Assembly: GCF_005771675.1 (NCBI RefSeq)
Contig: NZ_VAJM01000017.1
Span: forward strand, 34,310 to 98,309
Reading direction: 5' to 3'
DNA length: 64,000 nucleotides
DNA from: Hymenobacter jeollabukensis
GTDB taxonomy: Bacteria > Bacteroidota > Bacteroidia > Cytophagales > Hymenobacteraceae
The position numbers and the translations under genes are program-made. Below, piece by piece: positions 27,297-36,064 of the stretch. A model generated the notes under the pieces. That model was not told the origin of the DNA. It was given only the letters and a program-made list of their open reading frames with translations, and did not search any database. Positions within the stretch are counted from its first letter, which is position 1, and the number at the start of each line of letters is the position of its first letter.

Positions 27297-27734
27297 GAAG
27301 CGCTGCATCAGGGCGGCGCATTCGGCGGCCAGCACGCCCTGCACCACCTGGCAGCGCGGGTGCAGCAGCTGGCCGTGGCGGGAGTAGCCCACCTTGGGCT
27401 CGGGCGTGCCGTACACCACCCGCGGCACCTGGGCCCAGGCCGCGGCCCCGGCGCACATCACGCAGGGCTCCACCGTCACGTACAGGGTGCAGTCGTGCAG
27501 GTACTTGTTGCCGACGAAGTTGGCCGCCGCCGTCAGGGCCAGCATTTCGGCGTGGGCCGTCACGTCGCGCAGCTGCTCGGTCTGATTGTGTCCCCGCCCG
27601 ATGATCTGGCCCGTGGCCGTGAAGGCCACCACCGCCCCGATGGGAATTTCGCCGGCCGCGTAGGCCCGCTCGGCCTCGCGCAGGGCCTGGCGCATGAGTT
27701 GTTCGTGGATGGCGGAAGGAGTAGAGCGCTGCAC
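27276..27734 (-). CDS. tadA: tRNA-specific adenosine deaminase / nucleoside deaminase
   Basis: The 152-residue product has zinc deaminase motifs HAE (TAHAEMLAL) and PCVMC (VTVEPCVMCAGA). TadA converts A34 to inosine in tRNA-Arg(ACG). A guanine or cytosine deaminase is less likely given the TadA-like PIGAVVAF...RGHNQTE region. The start appears to be GTG at 27732-27734, with TATCTTTG at 27757 just 23 bases upstream, suggesting a very short leader. Confidence 0.9.
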   Translation of the reverse strand: MQRSTPSAIHEQLMRQALREAERAYAAGEIPIGAVVAFTATGQIIGRGHNQTEQLRDVTAHAEMLALTAAANFVGNKYLHDCTLYVTVEPCVMCAGAAAWAQVPRVVYGTPEPKVGYSRHGQLLHPRCQVVQGVLAAECAALMQRFFAERRK

Positions 27735-27756
27735 GGAAAGGCGGTGGTACCGGCCA

Positions 27757-27764
27757 CAAAGATA
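27757..27764 (-). promoter_or_regulatory. -7-like promoter element of tadA
   Basis: Minus-strand TATCTTTG lies 23 bases before the GTG start. The palindromic array starts 36 bases further upstream, where a -33 factor contact or regulator site would fall. Confidence 0.5.
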
Positions 27765-27799
27765 CGGCCGGGTGCCGCGACGGAGACATGAAAGCTACT

Positions 27800-28042
27800 G
27801 CCAGCGGTTGAGAAAGTACCCAAAGACTTCAGCGGCTATTGCCACCGGTGGCAACGCTATCCAAAGGACTTCAGAGGCTGTTGCCACCGGTGGCGGTATC
27901 GTCCGAAGGGCTCCGGATGCCATTGCCACCGGTGGCAATGCTATCCAAAGGGCTCCGCAGCCTATTGCCACCGGTGGCAGTGCTATCCAAAGGGCTTCGC
28001 AGCCTATTGCCACTGGTTGGGAAATCATTCAAAGCCCATGGG
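27800..28042. repeat. 42-bp tandem array of the palindrome GCCACCGGTGGC
   Basis: Four intact units start at 27841, 27883, 27925 and 27967, exactly 42 bp apart, each opening with the perfect 12-bp palindrome GCCACCGGTGGC. Decayed units flank them at 27800 and 28009. The 30-bp remainder is close to AATGCTATCCAAAGGGCT plus a CGCAGCCTATT-like tail. Several reading frames stay open through it because 42 is a multiple of three, giving 14-residue repeats on both strands, but none has a convincing start or homology. It fills the 412-bp gap between tadA and the ABC/M1 gene together with the terminator at 28092. Confidence 0.9.
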
Positions 28043-28091
28043 GGGCCTTCCCAACGGGTGAGAAAAACCGGTTACGGGCATCGGAGCATAC

Positions 28092-28125
28092 AAAAAGCCC
28101 CCACCGGCCAGGGTGAGGGCTTTTT
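28092..28125. terminator. terminator after ABC permease/M1 gene
   Basis: A 14-bp stem with one mismatch (28092-28105 with 28112-28125) starts with A5 and ends with T5. It can stop the minus-strand gene ending at 28147 and any plus-strand transcript leaving the array. Confidence 0.85.
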
Positions 28126-28146
28126 GATCGGGGAGTGAGCGGCGCG

Positions 28147-31100
28147 CTAGGCCTTTTTCTCCTCCGGAATCTTCACGTTGTCGTCCGGGTTGCGGTCGAT
28201 GAGCTTGTTGAAGGGGTCGATGCCGACGCGCTCGGGCTTGGTGGGCACGGTCAGCTCGATGCGGTTGCGGCCGGGCTGCAGGCGGCGCTTCTGCACCAGC
28301 AACGGCACGTCGTGCCACTTGCCGGCCTTGTCCTTGCGGCGGCCCATCACGCCCACGTCGACGAAATCCTGGGTTTTGGCGGCCGTTTCGTTGCCCAGGG
28401 AGTCGGCGTAGAACTTTTTGGTATCCACGGTGAACTGCACCCGGTACTGGCCGTTGGGCAGCTTGCGGTAGGAGGCCGAGTCCACCTTGTTCTCGTAGAG
28501 CGTAATCTTCTCGAACATGTCCGTGACCAGGTACTGCAAGGAGTCGGGCGTGTGCTTGCGCAGGTAGCCGATGAATTCCACCGAGTTGGTGAACGGGGGG
28601 CGCTGGAAGGCCACCTTGTCGCGGTATTCCTGGATGGCGGCATTCACCGCGTCCTCGCCGATGTAGTCCTGCAGGGCATACATCACCAGGGAGCCTTTGC
28701 GGTAGTGGATGTAGGGCTGGTTTTCGACCAGGTACAGCGGCACTTCCTTTTTCTGCTCGAAGCCGCGGCCCTGCAGGTAGTCGTCGAGCTCGAAGCGCAG
28801 GAACTTCTTCATCTTGTCGGCGCCGTAGAGGTGCTTCATCACCATCAGGGCCCCGTACTGGCTCAGGGTTTCGGCCATCAGGGTCGAGCCCTGCACGTTG
28901 CCGCCGATGATCTGGTGGGCAAACCACTGGTGGGCCACCTCGTGGGCCGTCACGTAGAGCGGGTAGTCGATGTCCTTGGGGTCGGTCGAGTCCACGTCGG
29001 CCACGAAGCCGATGCTTTCGGAGAAGGGAATCGTGTTCGGGAATGACTGCGCGAACGAGCTATAGCCCGGAAACTCCAGGATGCGCACCTGCCGGTGCTG
29101 GTAGGGGCCGAAGTGCGTGGTGTAGTAGCTCAGCCCTTCCTTCACGCCCCGCACCATGCGCTGCAGGTTGTACTCGTGCCCCGGGTGGTAGTAGATTTCA
29201 ATCGGCACGTTGTTCCACTTATCCTTATAGACCTGGTAGCGGGCCGAGAGGAAGGAGTAGAAGTTCAGGATGGGCGCGTCCATCTTGTAGTGGAAGTAGC
29301 GGCGCCCGTCCTGGGTCCATTCCTTCTGCAGGTAGCCCGGGGCCACGGCCACCTGGTCGGGCGAGGTACTCACCGTCGTCTCGAAACGAATCCAGTCGGC
29401 GTCGTTGCTGATGTAGGTATTCATGCGCGCCAGCGAGTCAGTCACTGCGGCCATGCGCGGCTTGGGCTTCAGGCCCTGCTCCTTGCGGGTGTCGTCGTCG
29501 CCCAGCTCCCAATCGGACTGGTAGCCGATGTGGGGCAGCATTTGGGAGTTGACGAAGGTGCCGTTGTAGACGATGCTGGTGTTGGAGCCGCGGTTCTGGA
29601 AACCGGGGTTGGTGTAGGCCAAATCGAAGTTCAGCTGCACAGAGTCGCCGGGCTGCAGGGGCTGCGCGAGGCGCAGGATGCGGTAGTCGGCGTCGCCGAT
29701 CTGCTCGTGCAGCACCTGCTTGGCCGGGCGGGCCAGGGCCAGCTGCTTCACCTCGGCCTCGGCGGCGCCCATCAGGTGCAGCGAGTCGATAGCCTGCCGG
29801 GTGCGGTTCACGAGCCAGTAGGCGCCCCGGAAGCGCACGTCGCGCTCCTCGGGGAAGATGTCCACGTTCACGTTGACGGCCGAAATGCGCGGCTGGGCGG
29901 CCTTTTCGTAGCGCTTGTACTTGCGCTCAAACGCGGCGGCCAGCTCGTCGTCCTGGTCGGAGGTGCGGTACTGGTTCAGCACGTTGGTGTTGTAGTAGAT
30001 GTAGCCGCCCAGGCCCACGAAGGCCAGCAGGGCCGCGCCGGCCACCGCCGCCAGCGCCGGCGAGAAGCCGAAGCGGGCCTGCTGCAGGCGCCACGAGAAG
30101 CGCGTTTCGGTGCCGCGGGGCCAGAGCAGGGCCGAGGCCAGGGCCAGCAGCACCGCGAAGGCGCCCCAGTAGAGCTTGAAGGCGAAGAACGGCCAGACGA
30201 AGTGCCCGTAGCCGTTCATGGCCGAGTAGAGCACCGCGGGGTTGGAGTTGAAGGCAATCAGGTTGTGCTCGATGCCCAGCGTGCCCTTGAAGATGTTCAG
30301 GGCGTAGTACAGGATCATGATGAAGTGACCCATGAACTTGTTGTTGGCCAGCACCTGAATCAGCATGGCCAGCACGCACATCATCAGCATGCCGATGAGG
30401 CGGAAGCCGAACAGCTCCTTCACGTACACGTCCAGCTCGTAGTGGAAGTAGCCCTTGAACGTCTGCAGCAGGATGCCGCAGAGCATGACCACCGCCAGCA
30501 GTACCACCTGCAGGGCCATCAGCGCCCCCAGCTTGGCCACGAAGGGCACCCAGGAGGGCATGGGCATGGCGTCGTAGATCTGGTTGACCTTCGAGTCCCG
30601 CTCGCGCCACACCAGCTCGCCGGCGTAGAAGGTGATGATGATGAGCTGAAACAGGGCGAAGGTGCCGGCCAGCAGCTGCACCACCACCGGGGTGGTGGGG
30701 AAGGTGTTGGTGCCGTACATCTTGCCCACCTGCATGCCCGAAATCAGCAGGAACAGCACGCCCGCGCCGGCAATGCCGATGAAGTACACGCTGCGCACGG
30801 TGCTCAGGAACTCCAGCCGCAGCAGGCGCCCGAGTTGCTGCCAGGCCAGGCCGGCGGTGAAGCGGGGCGTCACGCGGGGCAGCACCAGCTTGCCCGGCGC
30901 GTCGGCCACGCCCAGGGCGCCGGCCTTGGGGCGCGGGCCCGAGTCGGCCTTGTTGGCAAACGAGAAGCGGAACACGGCAAAGCACACGCCCAGCGTGACG
31001 AGGCCCACCGTGAGCCAGAGCAGGCGGTTTTGTACCACCCACTGGCTCCAGGGCAACAGCAGGGTGTTCTTTTCGGCCACCGTCCAGTAGCGCTGCGTCA

Positions 31101-31770
31101 GGTCGATGGCCTGGCCGCCCAGCGGGTCGAGCAGACTGCGCAGGGTTTCGCTGTCCATGTCCTGCTGCAGGGAGCCGCTGATGGAGTAGAGCACCAGAAA
31201 CAGCACCCCGCCCAGGTAAATGGCCAGGGCCGAGCGCGTGAGCGTGGCCCCGGTGAAGAAGATGGCCCCGGTCAGGAACACGTTCGGAATGACGAACTGC
31301 AGGTAGGGCATCAGGTAGTTCACCAGCTGGTTCGGCCCCAGCCGCGTCGCGTCGATGGTGGGCCAGTAGGTGGCCAGCCAGGCGCCCAGGGCCGCGCCCA
31401 GAAACACCAGCAGCGTCACCACGAACGAGCCCAGGAAGCGCCCGCCGAGGTAGCCGGTCTTGGTGATGGGCGCGGTGTAGTACAGCGAGTGGGTGCGGTG
31501 GTCGAAGTCGCGGAATACCGGCGTGCCCATCATGGCTGAGGTGATGAACACCCCGAACAGGCTGATGACCGTCAGCAGCGTGTTGATCTGGTAGGCCGAG
31601 TTGGCCAGCATCTTGCCCGAGCCGCCGCCCACCGAGATGTTGACGCCGAACGCGCCGGCAATGGCCAGCATGAACAGGAAGGCCATCAGGGCCAGCAGCG
31701 CGAAGTAGATGTACGTCGCCGGCCGCTTCAGCCGGTAGCGCAGTTCGAAGAGGAATATTTCGAGGAACAT
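28147..31770 (-). CDS. ABC-2 type permease fused to M1-family aminopeptidase domain
   Basis: The 1207-residue product begins with an ABC-2 permease half (FELRYRLKRPATYIYFALLALMAFLF...), continues with a second set of membrane helices (about 310-610), and ends with a large domain of M1 metallopeptidase type. The zinc site HEVAH is at 943-947 with Glu967 in SETL-like context (MAETLSQYGALM), a spacing of 19 residues against 18 in classical M1 enzymes. The usual GAMEN exopeptidase motif is not evident. The ATPase partner follows at 31950. Such permease-peptidase fusions occur in Bacteroidota; the substrate is unknown. Confidence 0.9.
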   Translation of the reverse strand: MFLEIFLFELRYRLKRPATYIYFALLALMAFLFMLAIAGAFGVNISVGGGSGKMLANSAYQINTLLTVISLFGVFITSAMMGTPVFRDFDHRTHSLYYTAPITKTGYLGGRFLGSFVVTLLVFLGAALGAWLATYWPTIDATRLGPNQLVNYLMPYLQFVIPNVFLTGAIFFTGATLTRSALAIYLGGVLFLVLYSISGSLQQDMDSETLRSLLDPLGGQAIDLTQRYWTVAEKNTLLLPWSQWVVQNRLLWLTVGLVTLGVCFAVFRFSFANKADSGPRPKAGALGVADAPGKLVLPRVTPRFTAGLAWQQLGRLLRLEFLSTVRSVYFIGIAGAGVLFLLISGMQVGKMYGTNTFPTTPVVVQLLAGTFALFQLIIITFYAGELVWRERDSKVNQIYDAMPMPSWVPFVAKLGALMALQVVLLAVVMLCGILLQTFKGYFHYELDVYVKELFGFRLIGMLMMCVLAMLIQVLANNKFMGHFIMILYYALNIFKGTLGIEHNLIAFNSNPAVLYSAMNGYGHFVWPFFAFKLYWGAFAVLLALASALLWPRGTETRFSWRLQQARFGFSPALAAVAGAALLAFVGLGGYIYYNTNVLNQYRTSDQDDELAAAFERKYKRYEKAAQPRISAVNVNVDIFPEERDVRFRGAYWLVNRTRQAIDSLHLMGAAEAEVKQLALARPAKQVLHEQIGDADYRILRLAQPLQPGDSVQLNFDLAYTNPGFQNRGSNTSIVYNGTFVNSQMLPHIGYQSDWELGDDDTRKEQGLKPKPRMAAVTDSLARMNTYISNDADWIRFETTVSTSPDQVAVAPGYLQKEWTQDGRRYFHYKMDAPILNFYSFLSARYQVYKDKWNNVPIEIYYHPGHEYNLQRMVRGVKEGLSYYTTHFGPYQHRQVRILEFPGYSSFAQSFPNTIPFSESIGFVADVDSTDPKDIDYPLYVTAHEVAHQWFAHQIIGGNVQGSTLMAETLSQYGALMVMKHLYGADKMKKFLRFELDDYLQGRGFEQKKEVPLYLVENQPYIHYRKGSLVMYALQDYIGEDAVNAAIQEYRDKVAFQRPPFTNSVEFIGYLRKHTPDSLQYLVTDMFEKITLYENKVDSASYRKLPNGQYRVQFTVDTKKFYADSLGNETAAKTQDFVDVGVMGRRKDKAGKWHDVPLLVQKRRLQPGRNRIELTVPTKPERVGIDPFNKLIDRNPDDNVKIPEEKKA

Positions 31771-31790
31771 GGGTTGGGGTCTTCTTGACC

Positions 31791-31918
31791 GTCATGTCGA
31801 GCGAAGTTCATCAGCACGTCATTCCGAGCGCAGTCGAGGAATCTCGCGTGCTGACGCCAGATAGTGGAATTACTATCCAACGAAGCGGTAGAGATGCTTC
31901 GACAAGCTCAGCATGACG
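31791..31918. repeat. REPIN-like repeat, copy 3
   Basis: The left unit has stem ATTCC (31821-31825) / GGAAT (31838-31842); the right unit has ATGCT (31894-31898) / AGCAT (31910-31914). A truncated extra left unit precedes it at 31791-31808. The centre GATAGTGGAATTACTATC forms the inner palindrome. It separates the ABC/M1 gene from its ATPase. Confidence 0.8.
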
Positions 31919-31949
31919 CCCAGGCGTCGGCTCAGCATGGCGTTAGGGT

Positions 31950-32849
31950 TTAGCCGTTTACCGTTTGCGTCGCCACCTGCTCGGCGGCGTGGATGCGGGC
32001 GAAGTACACGTCTTCCAGCGTGGGCTCGATGCCCTCGAAGCCGTTGCCGGGCTGGGCCAGGCTGTGCACATGGATGATGGTCTGCCCGGCGAACAGGCGC
32101 GAGCTAATCACCGAAAACTGCTGCTGGTAGCTGTCCAGCTCGTCCTTGCGGATAGTGCGCCGCCAGATCTGCCCGCGCATCTCCTCGATGGCGCGCAGCG
32201 GGTCGCCGGTGTAGAGCACCTGCCCCTTGTTGATGATGGCAAACTGCCGGCACAAATCCGACACGTCCGACACGATGTGGGTGGAGAGAATCACGATGCG
32301 GTCCTCGCCGATTTCGGCCAGCAGGTTGTGGAAGCGGTTGCGCTCGGTCGGGTCGAGGCCGGCGGTGGGCTCGTCCACGATGATCAGGCGCGGGTTGCCC
32401 AGCAACGCCTGCGCGATGCCGAAGCGCTGCTTCATGCCGCCGGAGTAGCCACCCAGGTTCTTGTTGCGCACGTTGTAGAGGTTGGTCTGCTGCAGCAGCG
32501 CGTCGACCACCTGCCTTCTTTCCGACTTATTGCTGATGCCCTTGAGCACGGCGAAGTGCTCCAGCAGCTCGGCCGCCGTCACCTTGGGGTACACCCCGAA
32601 TTCCTGGGGCAGGTAGCCCAGCACCTGCCGCACCCGCTCGGGCTGGCGCAACACGTCGATGTCGCCTAGCTGAATGGAGCCCGAATCGGCTTCCTGCAGG
32701 GTGGAAATCGTGCGCATCAGCGAGGACTTGCCGGCGCCGTTGGGGCCCAGCAGCCCGAACATGCCCGGCTCAATGCGCAGCGACACGTCGTTGAGGGCCT
32801 TGGTGCCGTTGGGGTAGGTTTTGGAGAGGTGTTCGATCAGCAGTTCCAT
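31950..32849 (-). CDS. ABC transporter ATP-binding protein
   Basis: From the ATG at 32847-32849 the product is 299 residues: Walker A GPNGAGKSS (about 35-43), signature YSGGMKQR, Walker B LIIVDEPTAGLD, and switch His in STHIV. This is the ABC-2 exporter class. With the permease/M1 fusion gene 180 bp downstream it forms the likely transporter. The frame is open upstream to 33173, but that region is the promoter gap shared with the divergent histidine kinase. Confidence 0.94.
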   Translation of the reverse strand: MELLIEHLSKTYPNGTKALNDVSLRIEPGMFGLLGPNGAGKSSLMRTISTLQEADSGSIQLGDIDVLRQPERVRQVLGYLPQEFGVYPKVTAAELLEHFAVLKGISNKSERRQVVDALLQQTNLYNVRNKNLGGYSGGMKQRFGIAQALLGNPRLIIVDEPTAGLDPTERNRFHNLLAEIGEDRIVILSTHIVSDVSDLCRQFAIINKGQVLYTGDPLRAIEEMRGQIWRRTIRKDELDSYQQQFSVISSRLFAGQTIIHVHSLAQPGNGFEGIEPTLEDVYFARIHAAEQVATQTVNG

Positions 32850-33236
32850 GCACAGAAAGGGTTGAAAGAAGGAGCGTTGGGAAGATTCGCGGATAAGATA
32901 GGCGCCGGGCGGGCCACAGTTGTCCGGGGCACCGATTAATTCCGCCGCGGCAAGCCGCTGACGGCCACCGCGCCAGCGCCCGACCGCCGAAAACAAACCT
33001 ACTTTTTCTGCTCTGGCAAGCCCCGCCAAATCGACCAACCCCGCCGCGACGAACGGCAACGGCGGCTGCCGGGCCATGTGCCGGTCGGGCCCGGCGTTTT
33101 GGGCGCCGCCGGGGCCGTTGGGGCGCCCCCGCACCGGCGTTGGTCGATTCTTCGCCCGTCGTGCGCCCGCCAATGGCTATTTTCGGGTACCGTGACTGGG
33201 TGCTGCCGTGCCCGGCGCGGGCTTTTTCGCTTTGCT
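32850..33236. other. divergent intergenic region
   Basis: The 387 bp between the ABC ATPase (leftward) and the LytS-like kinase (rightward) must hold both promoters. I see no exact TAnnTTTG element, no strong hairpin and no gene with a known domain. Open frames cross it only because of GC-rich composition. Confidence 0.5.
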
Positions 33237-34523
33237 ATGGCTGAATTTATGAAGCGCGGAGCCTCGGCCCTGGCCGCGTGGTGGCTGCGCCCGGCGGCCC
33301 CGCAGGCCATTCCGGTGGGCATTCACGCCCTGCTCTGGACGCTGCTGCTGGGCACCAACCTGCTGCGCCTGGGCATCAAGTGGCTGGTGGAGGACGCCGC
33401 GGCGTGGTCGTGGCCGCTGATGCTGACCGACCTGGCGCTGACGGTAGCCACCTACGCCGCGCTGTTTTACTTCACCTGGCTGGTCGTAGTGCCGCGCCAC
33501 CTGCACCGGCAGCGGCCCGTGCGCCTGCTGCTGGTGGTGCTGCTGACGGTGGCCGCCACCAGCGTGCTGCGCCTGACCACCAACGTGTCCTTGGGGCTGA
33601 TGCCCTCGCTCTTTCCCGCCAAAGTGGAGGTGCCGGCGCCCGGCAAAGACGCGCCCAGCTCGTTTATGGCCGGGCTGCGGGCGGGCTACCGGCAGGGCTA
33701 CAAGTCGGCCAGCGCGGCCCAGGAAGCCGGCGCCGGCACCACCGGCAAGAACATCGTGCCGGCCACCCTGCTGGTGCTGCTGCTGGGCATCTACCTGCGC
33801 CTGGCCCACGACCACCAGCACGAGCAGCGCCGCCGCCAGCAGGCCGAGCGGCAGCAGCAGGAGCTGGCCCGGCAGCACCTGGCGGCCGAGCTGAGTTTGC
33901 TCAAGGCCCAGATCAACCCGCACTTTCTCTTCAACACGCTCAACAACATCTACTCCCTGGCCAGCGCCGACGACGTGGAGGCCCCCGCCGCCAACGCCGT
34001 GCTGCAGCTGGCCGACCTGATGCGCTACCTGCTCTACGAATCGGCCACCGACACCGTGCCGCTGCGCAAGGAAGTGGCCCACCTGCGCAATTTTCTGAGC
34101 CTGCACCTGCTGCGCCTGCCCGGCGCGGGCCCCGAGTGCCTGCGCTTCGACGTAGCGCCCGAGCTGGCCGAATCCAACCTGGCGGTGGCGCCCATGCTGC
34201 TGCTGCCCCTGGTCGAAAACGCCTTCAAGCACGGCGACCTGACGGCCCGGCCCCACGCCGTGGAGCTGGAGCTGACGCACACCGGCCCCGAGCTGATATT
34301 TAGCGTGCAGAACCGTCGCCGCGCCCCGCGCCCCGGGCCGCCCCAGCCCGGGGGGGTGGGCCTGAGCAACCTGCGCCGCCGCCTGCAGCTGCTCTATCCC
34401 ACGCGCTACGGCCTGCACATCGACGAAACGCCGGAGTACTACCGCGCCACGCTCACGCTGATTCTGACGCCGGCCGGGGCCACGCCCGCGCCGCTGCCCC
34501 TCGCCCAACCCGCCCTGGCCTAG
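33237..34523 (+). CDS. LytS/YpdA-type sensor histidine kinase
   Basis: The 428-residue kinase has an N-terminal region with about four membrane helices (ALLWTLLLGTNLLRLGIKWL..., AALFYFTWLVVVPRHL), a Gln/Arg coiled coil (about 195-215), and a His_kinase (PF06580) block LKAQINPHFLFNTLNNIYSLA with His229. The ATP-binding part contains LLPLVENAFKHG and GVGLSNLRRRLQLLYP. It probably phosphorylates the LytTR regulator encoded 15 bp downstream. Met at 33249 is an alternative start. Confidence 0.92.
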   Translation: MAEFMKRGASALAAWWLRPAAPQAIPVGIHALLWTLLLGTNLLRLGIKWLVEDAAAWSWPLMLTDLALTVATYAALFYFTWLVVVPRHLHRQRPVRLLLVVLLTVAATSVLRLTTNVSLGLMPSLFPAKVEVPAPGKDAPSSFMAGLRAGYRQGYKSASAAQEAGAGTTGKNIVPATLLVLLLGIYLRLAHDHQHEQRRRQQAERQQQELARQHLAAELSLLKAQINPHFLFNTLNNIYSLASADDVEAPAANAVLQLADLMRYLLYESATDTVPLRKEVAHLRNFLSLHLLRLPGAGPECLRFDVAPELAESNLAVAPMLLLPLVENAFKHGDLTARPHAVELELTHTGPELIFSVQNRRRAPRPGPPQPGGVGLSNLRRRLQLLYPTRYGLHIDETPEYYRATLTLILTPAGATPAPLPLAQPALA

Positions 34524-34538
34524 CCGCCTTCTTTGCCT

Positions 34539-35336
34539 ATGGAAACCCCGTCTGCCGCTCCGCCCACCCGCGTGCTCACCTGCGTTGCCGTCGACGACGA
34601 GCCGCTGGCCACCGCCGTGATGCAGCGCTACTGCGCCCAGCTGCCGTTTCTGCAGCTGGTGGCCACCTTCCACGACGCCATGTCGGCCCTGGCTTACCTG
34701 CAAACCCACCCCGTCGACGTGGTCTTTCTCGACATCGAGATGCCCGGCCTGACCGGCATTCAGCTGGCCCAGATTCTGCCGCCGGGCCGCAGCCGAGTGG
34801 TGCTCACCACCGCCTACGACCAGTACGCCGTGCAGGGCTACGAGCTGGGCGTGGCCGATTACCTGGTCAAGCCCATCGGCTTCCAGCGCTTCGTGCAGGC
34901 CGCCAACCGCCTCTACCACAGCTTCGCGCCCGCCGAAACCGTCGCCGCCCCCACCGAGCCCGCGGGTGCTGATGCGGTAACGGCGCACCCGGAGCACCAC
35001 GCGCCCGTGGCGGCCGACGCCATGTTCGTCAAGAACGAGCACCGCCTGCAGCGCGTGGCCTTCGACGACATCCTCTATATCGAGGGCATGAAGGACTACC
35101 TGATGATTTACACCGCCGAAAGCGGCAAAATCCTCACCCTGCAGTCCTTCCGCCGGGTGGAGGAGGTGCTGCCGCCGCAGCGCTTCGCCCGCATCCACAA
35201 GTCCTTTCTGGTGGCGCTGAACCGCATCGAGCACGTGGAGCGCGGCAAGGTGCAGATTGCCGGCCGCCTGCTCCCCGTCGGCGACGCCTACCGCGAGTCG
35301 TTCATGGCGCTGATTCGGGCTTACAATCAGCTGTAA
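34539..35336 (+). CDS. LytTR-family response regulator
   Basis: The 265 residues comprise a receiver domain (acidic pair Asp19-Asp20, phospho-acceptor Asp65 in FLDIEMPG, Lys in YLVKPIG), an alanine-rich linker, and a C-terminal LytTR DNA-binding domain (ILYIEGMKDYLMIYT...RFARIHKSFLVALNRIEHVERGKV). It forms a two-gene unit with the kinase; the ATG at 34539 follows its stop by 15 bases. A likely target is the divergent ABC/M1 exporter, by analogy with other divergent sensor-exporter pairs. Confidence 0.94.
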   Translation: METPSAAPPTRVLTCVAVDDEPLATAVMQRYCAQLPFLQLVATFHDAMSALAYLQTHPVDVVFLDIEMPGLTGIQLAQILPPGRSRVVLTTAYDQYAVQGYELGVADYLVKPIGFQRFVQAANRLYHSFAPAETVAAPTEPAGADAVTAHPEHHAPVAADAMFVKNEHRLQRVAFDDILYIEGMKDYLMIYTAESGKILTLQSFRRVEEVLPPQRFARIHKSFLVALNRIEHVERGKVQIAGRLLPVGDAYRESFMALIRAYNQL

Positions 35337-35345
35337 TCAGCCTGC

Positions 35346-35381
35346 AAAAAAGCCCCGCCTGTTGCTAGGCGGGGCTTTTTT
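35346..35381. terminator. bidirectional terminator after LytTR regulator gene
   Basis: A perfect 15-bp stem including A6/T6 (35346-35360 with 35367-35381) has a 6-nt loop. It serves the convergent gene ending at 35401 too. Confidence 0.93.
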
Positions 35382-35400
35382 GTTGCTTTCAGCGGCAAGA

Positions 35401-35979
35401 TTACTTCAGCTCCACGCTCTGCATAATGGCCTGGGCCACGGGCTGGTACTGCGCCTGCTCCTCCACCGGGCAGATGAAGTGAAACACGTACTGCTGGTCG
35501 CCCTCGATGGCGTACTGCATCAGCTCGTAGCGACGCAGCGGGGCCATCATTTCGCGGCCCCGGCGGTTGTCGCTCAGCGTCGAGACGAACTCCAGCACCA
35601 TGAAGTCGCGCTTGTTGATGGTCTTGATGTCGTGGGTGATGACGTCGACCTTGGAATAGGTGCTCTTCAGCTTCGACTCGTAAATCTTGAGCAGCAGGCC
35701 GTAATCCTTGTTGCTGAACGTGGTCTGACGCGCGGCAATGCTGTAGTCGATGCGGCCGGCGGGGTTGCTGTACACGGCCAGCGGCTTGCGCACGGCCGGA
35801 TACTTGCTGGCAATGGCCTCGTCGGGCAGGGGCTGAAAGTCGGCGGGCAGGCCCACGGTGAGGTTTTTGGCCACCTGCACCTTCTTGAGCTTGGGCGGGG
35901 CAAAGGCGGCCAAGGCCATCAGCAGCGGCAATACAGTCAGCAACAGGTGGGGAAATCGGGTGGGCAAAGCAGTTTTCAT
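35401..35979 (-). CDS. hypothetical exported protein
   Basis: The 192-residue product from the ATG at 35977-35979 has an uncleaved or cleavable N-terminal hydrophobic segment (FPHLLLTVLPLLMALAAFA). The mature part resembles small periplasmic proteins that measure peroxidase-like or PsbP-like folds (GLPADFQPLPDEAIASKYPAVRKPLAVYSNPAGRIDYSIA), but I cannot assign a family. No catalytic motif is evident. An in-frame ATG at 35986 would add three residues. A REPIN-like repeat lies upstream. Confidence 0.75.
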   Translation of the reverse strand: MKTALPTRFPHLLLTVLPLLMALAAFAPPKLKKVQVAKNLTVGLPADFQPLPDEAIASKYPAVRKPLAVYSNPAGRIDYSIAARQTTFSNKDYGLLLKIYESKLKSTYSKVDVITHDIKTINKRDFMVLEFVSTLSDNRRGREMMAPLRRYELMQYAIEGDQQYVFHFICPVEEQAQYQPVAQAIMQSVELK

Positions 35980-36064
35980 GGCAGTCATCGGCGGCAAAGT
36001 AACGCAGCCGGCGGCGGGAAAATTCTCGGAGGTGGGAAGAGCCAGATCAAAAGGCAACAAAAAA

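Noticed and set aside
27800..28042. CRISPR array
   Set aside because: The 30-bp sequences between the palindromes are near-copies of one another, not unique spacers, and no cas gene is near.
27694..28138. Repeat proteins encoded by the 42-bp array, on both strands
   Set aside because: The frames are open only because the unit is a multiple of three; no good start, no codon-level conservation between units, and three frames are equally open.
29095..31539. Long plus-strand open frame (814 codons) opposite the ABC/M1 gene
   Set aside because: Composition-driven shadow rich in His, Gln, Val and Gly; no domain, and the opposite strand encodes clear motifs. The same applies to the long antisense frames over nuoN/nuoM (57138-59669), nuoL (59827-61599), ureC (44107-45825) and the propeller kinase (48011-49978).
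32850..33173. N-terminal extension of the ABC ATPase
   Set aside because: It would add 108 residues of Arg/Pro/Gly-rich sequence with no counterpart in the family and would remove the promoter gap to the divergent kinase.
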